Assembly: GCA_044224905.1 (NCBI GenBank)
Contig: JBGAJN010000001.1
Span: 868,001-932,000 of the forward strand
Length of the DNA stretch: 64,000 nt
Source of the DNA: JBGAJN01 sp044224905
Lineage (GTDB): Bacteria; Verrucomicrobiota; Verrucomicrobiia; Limisphaerales; JBGAJN01
Reading direction: 5' to 3'
This document shows, piece after piece, positions 58,006 to 64,000 of this stretch. Each line of letters opens with the position of its first letter. Within the stretch, counting starts at the first letter, position 1. The notes under the pieces are model-generated. The model saw only the letters and a program-made list of their open reading frames with translations, was not told the DNA's origin and searched no databases. A program made the translations under genes and the position numbers.

Positions 58006-58680
58006 TCAGCGGCGTGATTGGGTCTGGTGGCGGCGGCCTATCAGGATGGTCATTATGCCACTGGCGAGGAACAGCACGGATTGCGGCTCGGGAACCTGTG
58101 CCGGCTGTCCCAAGACTTGCAAGGCATACGAACCGCCATCCGAAAACCAGCTGCTGCCGTCGGGAGAATACTTGCTGATCCCCGCGCTGAGGGCGGAATC
58201 GTAATACCAATTGAGTTGCGAACCCGGCTCACCGATAGCCACGACCCAGTAATCCTGCCCCGCTGTCAACGTCGGGATGACGGTGCTGGTGAAATCATAG
58301 ATGCCGCGGCTGTTGATCGGGCTGGTGATGGTTTCCAAGACGAGCCCTGGCGAGCCATTGGAACTCGTGGTTACGGCGAGGGTCAGACTGCCCACGCCGC
58401 TGAAGCCGGCCCGAAGGGAGGTCAGCGAAACGTCGGCCCCGCCGGTGATGCTGAATTGCATGGCCATGCTGGAGTATTGATTTCCCATCCCCGGATCATT
58501 GGTATTCACGACGCTGGCGTAGAACGCGGGATGAAAGTCATCGTTCGTTCCGAGATTATTGTAGAGCACCAGTGGGGCGTCGGCGCGGGCGTGTAACGCG
58601 AGAGATAAGAGGGTCAGGAGGAGGGTGGAGTGGAATACGGTCGTAAGGCTTCGATTTGAGCGTGTCGTTGTGGTCGTCAT
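58006..58680 (-). CDS. PEP-CTERM sorted exported protein
   Basis: A 224-residue protein. The N-terminal hydrophobic segment (TLLLTLLSLALHARADAP) is a signal peptide. The C-terminus is a typical PEP-CTERM sorting tag: VPEPQSVLFLASGIMTILIG, then RRHQTQSRR, that is VPEP, a membrane helix and an Arg cluster. Exosortase would process it. The middle is a beta-rich domain (LTLAVTTSSNGSPGLVLETI, LTAGQDYWVVAIGEPGS) similar to many secreted PEP-CTERM proteins with choice-of-anchor domains. It probably decorates the cell surface or extracellular matrix. No exosortase is in the window. It is divergent from the sulfatase gene at 58871. Confidence 0.9.
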   Translation of the reverse strand: MTTTTTRSNRSLTTVFHSTLLLTLLSLALHARADAPLVLYNNLGTNDDFHPAFYASVVNTNDPGMGNQYSSMAMQFSITGGADVSLTSLRAGFSGVGSLTLAVTTSSNGSPGLVLETITSPINSRGIYDFTSTVIPTLTAGQDYWVVAIGEPGSQLNWYYDSALSAGISKYSPDGSSWFSDGGSYALQVLGQPAQVPEPQSVLFLASGIMTILIGRRHQTQSRR

Positions 58681-58870
58681 ATTTTTCGGAATGAATCCAA
58701 CTGACCTATCGGCAGCACGGCACGCACGTCCTGAACGTTTCGGAATAAATCGTGGCAGCCGACGAGCAACAATCGGTCAAAAGTCTACGTGGGCGTGGAA
58801 GGAGTTCGCAGATTTGCGGAAATAGCCGACGACTCGACAAGCGGGCGTTGACGTCGGTACAGTCGCGCGC

Positions 58871-60217
58871 ATGTCCCGCTGTTTGAAATTCCTTCTGCTT
58901 GTCACCTGCGCCTGGCTCACCACCGCCCGCGCGGCGCAGCTCCCGAACATTCTGGTGATCCTCGCCGATGATCAGGGGCGCGGAGATTACTCGGCCTTCG
59001 GCACGCGCGACATTCGGACGCCGAACATGGACCGGCTGTTTCACGAGGGGCTGACGTTCGAGAACTTCCACGCGAACTCCTGCGTGTGCTCGCCCACGCG
59101 CGCGGCGTTGATGACGGGCTGCTTTCCCGATCGCGTCGGGGTGCCGGGCGTGATTCGCGAGAAGGTGGAGAATTCGTGGGGCTGGCTCACGCCGCGGGTG
59201 ACGTTGCTCCCGCAAGTGCTCAAGCCTGCGGGCTATCACACGGCGATCGTCGGCAAATGGCACCTTGGGCTTTCCTCGCCCAACACGCCCACGGAGCGCG
59301 GCTTCGATTTCTTCCACGGCTTTCTCGGCGACATGATGGACGACTATTGGAGCCACTTGCGTGGCGGCCTAAATTTCATGAGGCGCAACCTCGACGTCGT
59401 CGATCCGAAGGGGCACGCGACGGATGTGTTCACCGATTGGGCCTGCGATTACATCGCCGAGCGCGCGCAGACGAAGCAGCCATTTTTCCTCTATCTCGCC
59501 TACAACGCGCCGCACGATCCGGTGCAACCGCCGCCCGACTGGCTCGCCAAGGTGAAGGCGCGCGAGCCCGCGATGTCCGAGAAGCGCGCGAAGCTCGTGG
59601 CGTTGATCGAGCATTTGGACAGCGGCATCGGCAAGGTGCTCGGCACGCTCGACCGCTTGAAACTCGCGGACAACACGCTCGTGATTTTCACCTCGGACAA
59701 CGGCGGCATTTTCAGCAACGGCGCTAACAACGGTCCGTGGCGCGGTGAGAAGCAGCACATGTACGAAGGCGGCATTCGTGTGCCCGCCGCCGCGCGCTGG
59801 GACGGCGTGATCAAGGCCGGCACCCGCACGGAGCGCACGGCATTGACGATGGATATCTTCGCGACCGCGTGCGAAGTCGCCGGCCAGCCGGCGCCCGCCG
59901 GTATCGATGGCGTGAGTTTTCTCCCGACCTTGCGCGGCGAAGCGCAACCCGAAGCGGCTCGGGATAACTATTTCGTGCGTCGTGAAGGCGGTCCGCAATA
60001 CGGCGGCAAGACGATCGAAGCTTTGAAGCGCGGTGATTGGAAACTGCTCCAAGACAGTCCGTTCGCGCCGCTGGAACTTTACAACCTGAAGGCCGACCCG
60101 AAGGAGGCCGAGAATCTCGCGGCGAAAGAGAGAAAAATTTTCATGGAACTTTCCGCCGCGCTGCGCGTCCATATACAACGTGGCGGCCAGGTTCCCTGGC
60201 AGCCGCCGCAACCATGA
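58871..60217 (+). CDS. Exported formylglycine-dependent sulfatase (second)
   Basis: A 448-residue sulfatase with a signal peptide (LKFLLLVTCAWLTTARAAQ). Metal site ILADDQGRGD, formylglycine cysteine in CSPTRAALMTG (Cys73), GKWHLGLSSPNTPTERGFDF and FTSDNGGIFSNG are all present. The family looks complete. The TGA stop overlaps the ATG of the hydroxylase gene (ATGA at 60214-60217), so translation is coupled. The substrate is unknown; the neighbours suggest a pathway for a sulfated lipid or sterol-like molecule, but that is inference. Confidence 0.95.
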   Translation: MSRCLKFLLLVTCAWLTTARAAQLPNILVILADDQGRGDYSAFGTRDIRTPNMDRLFHEGLTFENFHANSCVCSPTRAALMTGCFPDRVGVPGVIREKVENSWGWLTPRVTLLPQVLKPAGYHTAIVGKWHLGLSSPNTPTERGFDFFHGFLGDMMDDYWSHLRGGLNFMRRNLDVVDPKGHATDVFTDWACDYIAERAQTKQPFFLYLAYNAPHDPVQPPPDWLAKVKAREPAMSEKRAKLVALIEHLDSGIGKVLGTLDRLKLADNTLVIFTSDNGGIFSNGANNGPWRGEKQHMYEGGIRVPAAARWDGVIKAGTRTERTALTMDIFATACEVAGQPAPAGIDGVSFLPTLRGEAQPEAARDNYFVRREGGPQYGGKTIEALKRGDWKLLQDSPFAPLELYNLKADPKEAENLAAKERKIFMELSAALRVHIQRGGQVPWQPPQP

Positions 60218-61038
60218 ACAAGTATCCGCTCACCGCCGACCTGATGGCGAAGGTGTTCGCGTTCGACTTCGTCGCGCACTTGATTCGTTACCTGCTCGTC
60301 GCCGGCGTAGCGTTCCTGTTGTTCTACGTGTGGCGGAATCGTCGTCTGCTCCAGTTAAAGGTGCAGCAGCATTACCCGAGCGGCAGCGACATGCGGCGCG
60401 AGTTTCTCTACAGCCTGCTGTCGCTGGCGATCTTCGCCGGTGTCGGCGTGGCGACGTTCGTAATGTCGCGACTCGGCTGGTTAAAGGTCTACATGGGCAT
60501 CGGGGACCACGGCTGGGGCTATCTCGCATTGTCCACCGCGGTGCTGATCTTCGCGCACGACACCTACTTCTACTGGACGCACCGGTTCATGCATTTGAAG
60601 TCCGTGTTTCCCCTCGTGCATCGCGTGCATCATCTGAGCCGCACGCCGACCCCATGGGCGGCGTTCGCGTTCCATCCGATCGAAGCGGTGATCGAGGCGG
60701 GCATCTTTCCCATCGTCGCTGCGGTGATGCCGCTGCATCCGCTGGCGGCGTTTTTCTGGCTTGGCTACATGACCGGCATGAACGTGCTCGGGCATTGCGG
60801 CTTCGAGATTCTCCCGCGCGGCTTCACGCAGAATCGGGTTACGCGCTGGCACAACACCACGGTACATCACGACATGCACCACCGCTTCGTCCACTGCAAC
60901 TACGGCCTCTACTACAACATCTGGGACCGCCTCATGGGCACGAACCACGAGCATTACCACGATGAGTTCGAGAGGGTGAAGGCGCGCGGAATCGAGACGA
61001 AAACGGTGGACGCGCCGGCCGAGTTGGCTGTGAAATGA
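60214..61038 (+). CDS. Sterol-desaturase/fatty-acid-hydroxylase-family membrane enzyme
   Basis: A 274-residue di-iron membrane hydroxylase. The histidine boxes are HDTYFYWTHRFMH (His115, 123, 127), HRVHH (136-140) and HHDMHH in the C-terminal third, with four or five membrane helices around them. Members hydroxylate sterols, hopanoids, alkyl ethers or fatty acids using oxygen. The substrate cannot be decided. The ATG at 60214 overlaps the sulfatase stop, and its own stop overlaps the PQQ-propeller start (ATGA at 61035-61038), so three genes form one coupled operon. Confidence 0.9.
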   Translation: MNKYPLTADLMAKVFAFDFVAHLIRYLLVAGVAFLLFYVWRNRRLLQLKVQQHYPSGSDMRREFLYSLLSLAIFAGVGVATFVMSRLGWLKVYMGIGDHGWGYLALSTAVLIFAHDTYFYWTHRFMHLKSVFPLVHRVHHLSRTPTPWAAFAFHPIEAVIEAGIFPIVAAVMPLHPLAAFFWLGYMTGMNVLGHCGFEILPRGFTQNRVTRWHNTTVHHDMHHRFVHCNYGLYYNIWDRLMGTNHEHYHDEFERVKARGIETKTVDAPAELAVK

Positions 61039-62267
61039 CGCTCATGCGTTCTGGAACCCTGCGTCGTCTATTCGCCCTCTCCGTTCTCGCCGTTTCCTTC
61101 GGTTCAATTTCCCTCGCCAGTGACTGGCCGCAATGGCGTGGCCCGCAGCGCAATGGCATTTCCACTGAGACCGGCTGGCTCGATCAATGGCCGGCCAACG
61201 GTCCGGCGATCGCTTGGAAGGCGAAGGTCGGCCTCGGCTTTTCGTCGTTCGTCATCGCGCAGGGACGCGTCTTCACGATGGGCCACGCGGAAGGAAAGGA
61301 CACTGTCTGGTGTTTCGAGGCCGCGACGGGGAAAGTTCTCTGGAAACATTCCTATCCGTCCGAACTCGGCGACAAGTTTTTCGAAGGCGGCACCACGGGC
61401 ACGCCGACCATTGATGGCGATCGCGTGTTCACGTTGAACCGCTGGGGCGAAACTTTCTGCTTCGAGGCCGCGACCGGAAAGGTCGTCTGGACGAAAAACG
61501 TGCAGCAGGAAACCGGCGTGCGCATTCCAGATTGGGGTTTCGCGGGCGCGCCGCTGGTGCGTGAAAATCTCGTCGTGCTCAACGTGGGCGACGCCGGCCT
61601 CGCGCTCGATAAGGCCACCGGCAAGATCGTGTGGCAATCGGCCGATCAAAACGCCGGTTACTCGACGCCCTTGCCCGTGAAACGCGATGGTCAGTGGCTC
61701 GCGCTCCTCGGCAACGGCGTTTCGTATCTCGCGGTGAATCTCCGCGATGGCAAGGAAGCGTGGCGCATCAAGTGGCTCACGGAATACGGCGTCAACGCCA
61801 GCGACCCGATTGTGGACGGCGACCAGTTCTTCATCTGCACCGGCGAAGGCAAAGGTGGCGCGCTGTTCAAGTTCGGCACCAGCGCGCCGGAGCAAGTTTG
61901 GAAAACCAAGAAGCTGCGCACGCAGATGAACCCCGCGGTCCTGTTTCACGGTCACCTCTTCGGCGTGGATGGCAACACGACGGACAAGGCTGCGCTCAAG
62001 TGTCTCGACTTCGCCACCGGCGATGAGAAGTGGGCGCAAGCCGGCTTCGGCTCCGGCGCGGTGATGGTAGCGGATGGAAAACTTATCGCGATGAGCGGCA
62101 CGGGCGAGTTGATGATCGCGCCCGCGATCGCGGACGCCTTCAAGCCCACCGCGCGCGCGCAAGTCCTCGGCGGCAAATGCTGGACCGCCCCCATCCTCGC
62201 GAATGGTTTCATCTACTGTCGCAACGGCCGCGGCGACGTCGCCGTGGTGGACGCGCGGAAGAAATAA
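61035..62267 (+). CDS. Exported PQQ-like beta-propeller protein
   Basis: A 410-residue exported propeller with a signal peptide (RLFALSVLAVSFGSISLASD). It opens with the WPQWRGPQRNGISTETGWLD signature of the PQQ-like/outer-membrane-assembly-type propeller family. Blades carry ATGKVLWKHS, ATGKVVWTKN, ATGKIVWQSA, and DGKEAWRIKW. No heme motif is seen. The protein probably binds ligand or substrate in the periplasm; PQQ-dependent catalysis is not shown, as the usual cofactor residues are not identifiable by eye. It ends the sulfatase/hydroxylase operon and is convergent with the HEAT-like gene. Confidence 0.9.
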   Translation: MTLMRSGTLRRLFALSVLAVSFGSISLASDWPQWRGPQRNGISTETGWLDQWPANGPAIAWKAKVGLGFSSFVIAQGRVFTMGHAEGKDTVWCFEAATGKVLWKHSYPSELGDKFFEGGTTGTPTIDGDRVFTLNRWGETFCFEAATGKVVWTKNVQQETGVRIPDWGFAGAPLVRENLVVLNVGDAGLALDKATGKIVWQSADQNAGYSTPLPVKRDGQWLALLGNGVSYLAVNLRDGKEAWRIKWLTEYGVNASDPIVDGDQFFICTGEGKGGALFKFGTSAPEQVWKTKKLRTQMNPAVLFHGHLFGVDGNTTDKAALKCLDFATGDEKWAQAGFGSGAVMVADGKLIAMSGTGELMIAPAIADAFKPTARAQVLGGKCWTAPILANGFIYCRNGRGDVAVVDARKK

Positions 62268-62282
62268 CGATCACCGCGGTGG

Positions 62283-63362
62283 CTATTTCGGTTTGAGGTA
62301 AGGCTCGGTGGAGACGCCGAGTTTCCTGCAGAGTTCACGAAAGCACGTTTCACGTTCGGCGCGTTCCTCTGTGTTGAACTTGAGGAAGAATGGCCGCTGG
62401 TTCCAATCGAAAGCTGAGGGGGCCTTGCCATGGAGGAACATCAACATCGCTGCGAAATGCACCGCGTTGCCGCCCCGGCGCGCGAGCACGCCCCGAAACA
62501 ACGCGTCGATGATTTCCGGTGGATGGAATTCCTCAATTTGCAGGAACGCCTGCGTGAGTCCCTCATACGTGTCAGCACCCTCGAGCGCGTGAACGAGTGT
62601 CGCAGTCCGCTCCGCCTCGGAAATAAGTTCAGGCGCGTAGTCGGCAACGGCGATGCGCACGCGATGATTCGAACTCTTCAGCGCTTTCCGCAGGGCAACC
62701 CGCGCGCGCGGAGAATCCAGTGCCGCGAGCGCCTCCACATCGCGCCAATCGTCCGTGCCTCGGGCGAGTAAAAGGTTCTCGATCTCCACTAATTCTTCCG
62801 GCGTCGCCGTCTTGAAGATCGCAATATCGTAGCCGGTGCCCTCGCGCCATCGATCGTAAGTGCAGACCATGCTTTCACGGAACCGATCGACCGCGGTCTC
62901 GACCTTGGGCGCACTCGCACGCGCGGGTTGCGGTGGAATCGGCGAGGGCTCGGCTTCGACGTAGCGCTTCGACTTCCTTTGTTTGCCTGTGCGTTGAGCC
63001 TCGTAGAGCGCGGCATCGGATGCGCGCTGCTTCGCTTCAAGCGCGGCGCGGATTGCGTCCATGTCAGGCGGCGGCTCCGGCGGATGCGGTGGTTCCAGCA
63101 CGAAGTAGAAGCGCTTCGCATCGGTGAATTCGCCAGAGTAACTGGACGAGTTGCGGTCGTAGAAGGTCACCGTACCGGCGGTCTTCCGCGGCCGAGTGCT
63201 GACGGGCTTTTCCAACTTCACGTAAGCACCGGCGGGCGGCGCGGGAAAACAGCTCGATAGTTCGACGATTTTGTTGCCGGCCTTGAGCTCGGCTTCGATG
63301 AGCTTCCGGAGTGGCGCGGGAAAGGCCGCGACTTGCTTGCTGAATTGTTCGGGGATTTTCAT
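62283..63362 (-). CDS. Hypothetical protein with HEAT-like C-terminal helices
   Basis: A 359-residue soluble protein, not recognised. The N-terminal 100 residues look like a beta-containing domain (SCFPAPPAGAYVKLEKP, VTFYDRNSSSYSGEFTDAKR). A Pro/Lys-rich linker spans about 110-160 (PHPPEPPPDMDAIRAALEAK, AEPSPIPPQPARASAPK). From about 165 on, alternating helices (LVEIENLLLARGTDDWRDVE, ALDSPRARVALRKALKSSNH, RVRIAVADYAPELI) resemble HEAT/armadillo repeats. There is no signal peptide. A cytosolic scaffold role is possible. It is convergent with the PQQ-propeller gene and downstream of the DUF3592 gene. Confidence 0.65.
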   Translation of the reverse strand: MKIPEQFSKQVAAFPAPLRKLIEAELKAGNKIVELSSCFPAPPAGAYVKLEKPVSTRPRKTAGTVTFYDRNSSSYSGEFTDAKRFYFVLEPPHPPEPPPDMDAIRAALEAKQRASDAALYEAQRTGKQRKSKRYVEAEPSPIPPQPARASAPKVETAVDRFRESMVCTYDRWREGTGYDIAIFKTATPEELVEIENLLLARGTDDWRDVEALAALDSPRARVALRKALKSSNHRVRIAVADYAPELISEAERTATLVHALEGADTYEGLTQAFLQIEEFHPPEIIDALFRGVLARRGGNAVHFAAMLMFLHGKAPSAFDWNQRPFFLKFNTEERAERETCFRELCRKLGVSTEPYLKPK

Positions 63363-63390
63363 GACAGAGCTCCGTCGTGATGGCAGGTGT

Positions 63391-63438
63391 CCACTGTGAG
63401 AATGTTCGATTCGTGATTTAGAAATGGATTCACAGTGG
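63391..63438. repeat. Inverted repeat CCACTGTGA-N30-TCACAGTGG between the DUF3592 and HEAT-like genes
   Basis: Left arm 63391-63399 and right arm 63430-63438 are perfect 9-bp complements with 30 bp between. It lies 6 bp downstream of the DUF3592 stop (63444) and about 30 bp upstream of the HEAT-like start (63362), so it could be an operator of that gene or a weak terminator. No T-run follows. Confidence 0.45.
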
Positions 63439-63443
63439 TGTAA

Positions 63444-63884
63444 TCAATTCCGTTTGAGAAAGAATAATCCAGTTCCCATCAGGAGCACGCCGCCGATGGC
63501 GTAAGCCCATTCATTGCCGTTCGTCGCGGTCGAGAGCACGCAGTTCGCTGGATCGCGCGGGTCGTAGAAGACGCTAACGGTGCCGCCGACGGGATAGTTC
63601 GCGAGCGTCGCCTGCACCGACGCGAGGTTGATGCTGTTGCGCGGAACCAGCGTCACGCGCGAACCGTTGAACTGCCGTCCTTCCACGGAAAAAGTGTAGG
63701 TCACACTGGGTGCGTAGGTTCGTTTGCTTTTGTCGCGAGCGACCGTCTCCGCTTCCGCGCTGACGATTCGCCCTTCCGCGCTGGGCCACGTGGCACAGGC
63801 GCGCGCATCGCGCACCAAGCCGATTCCGTAGATCAACACGGCAGCTCCGGCCAGGATGAAGACGGCGGCCCACATGCGATTCAT
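63444..63884 (-). CDS. DUF3592 membrane protein
   Basis: A 146-residue protein with membrane helices at both ends (MWAAVFILAGAAVLIYGIGL and EWAYAIGGVLLMGTGLFFL) and a central beta domain. The DUF3592 pattern is clear: WPSAEGRIVSAEAE, TYAPSVTYTFSVEGRQFNGS and YPVGGTVSVFYDPRDPANCV. The function of the family is unknown. The ATG at 63884 overlaps the stop of an upstream minus-strand gene (ATGA), so the two are coupled. An alternative ATG lies three codons later. Confidence 0.88.
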   Translation of the reverse strand: MNRMWAAVFILAGAAVLIYGIGLVRDARACATWPSAEGRIVSAEAETVARDKSKRTYAPSVTYTFSVEGRQFNGSRVTLVPRNSINLASVQATLANYPVGGTVSVFYDPRDPANCVLSTATNGNEWAYAIGGVLLMGTGLFFLKRN

Positions 63885-64000
63885 CCCGGTCCTCCGCCGG
63901 CGAACATCGCGCGCGCCAATCGCGCTAATCCGGCGCCAATGAAATAAACCAACACGGCGCAAACACCGATGGCGAAGGCCATGTCCGTATTGCGTCGGAA
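63881..64000 (-). CDS. Partial membrane protein, C-terminal fragment only
   Basis: The minus-strand frame is open from the right edge to a TGA at 63881-63883: 39 residues. A hydrophobic helix (DMAFAIGVCAVLVYFIGAG) is followed by LARLARAMFAGGGPG, so it ends with a membrane segment. The RRNTD just before the helix suggests a cytoplasmic positive side. Its stop overlaps the DUF3592 start (ATGA), so they are probably functional partners. The rest lies outside the window. Confidence 0.6.
   Translation of the reverse strand, partial: FRRNTDMAFAIGVCAVLVYFIGAGLARLARAMFAGGGPG

Noticed and set aside
1..64000. CRISPR arrays, tRNA or rRNA genes, insertion sequences, prophage genes
   Set aside because: I saw no regularly spaced direct repeats, no cloverleaf-like sequence in the short intergenic gaps, and no transposase, integrase or phage protein.

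Overview
The window is GC-rich, densely coded DNA, most likely chromosomal, from a Verrucomicrobiota bacterium; a related PVC-group (Planctomycetota) lineage is the main alternative. The evidence is the gene families: two giant PSCyt1/DUF1549/DUF1553 proteins, two Tat-exported DUF1501 proteins, PPC-domain and DUF1080 proteins, ThuA, two formylglycine sulfatases, a PEP-CTERM protein, and a calcium-loop tail (DPDGDGLVNLLEYAL) common in secreted verrucomicrobial proteins. I see no tRNA, rRNA, CRISPR array, insertion sequence or prophage gene. No stretch longer than about 300 bases lacks a plausible gene.

Region 1 (1-7.2 kb) is mixed: a truncated methyltransferase/PQQ-propeller fusion, a DUF2270 membrane protein, a Bcp peroxiredoxin, PgsA, two small hypotheticals, a very basic low-complexity secreted protein with its own terminator, and a TauE/SafE exporter. 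Region 2 (7.3-31.3 kb) is mostly export-directed: PSCyt/PSD1 proteins, DUF1501 proteins, a BNR sialidase-like protein, a metallophosphoesterase, a PPC protein, a DUF1080 lipoprotein, a phytase-like esterase, a ceramidase-like protein, an SGNH-like protein, a sulfatase, a TIM-barrel epimerase-like protein, an alpha/beta hydrolase, an SsuD-like monooxygenase and two small envelope proteins. It reads as a glycan, lipid and organosulfur scavenging region.

Region 3 (31.4-37.1 kb) holds a 1,444-residue GH13 plus amylo-1,6-glucosidase fusion with a eukaryote-like debranching-enzyme layout, a ThuA lipoprotein and a small membrane protein. Region 4 (37.3-54.1 kb) is a 17-kb minus-strand respiratory complex I operon, in transcription order: small ORF, nuoA, monoheme cytochrome-like gene, nuoB, nuoC, small partner, nucleotidyltransferase, nuoD, hflK, hflC, nuoI, nuoH, nuoJ, nuoK, nuoL, nuoM2, nuoM1, nuoN. 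It has two nuoM genes, a NuoL whose lateral helix looks about 25 residues too long, no nuoE/F/G, and several non-complex-I genes embedded. This is the most interesting part of the window.

Region 5 (54.2-64 kb) contains an SDR enzyme, a DnaJ-like chaperone with half a zinc finger, a DUF4177-like lipoprotein, a second sialidase-like protein, a PEP-CTERM protein, a translationally coupled sulfatase/sterol-desaturase-type hydroxylase/PQQ-propeller operon, a HEAT-like protein, a DUF3592 protein and a gene cut by the right edge. Many stop/start pairs overlap as ATGA or GTGA, so coupling is common. Shine-Dalgarno sequences are clear at only some starts.
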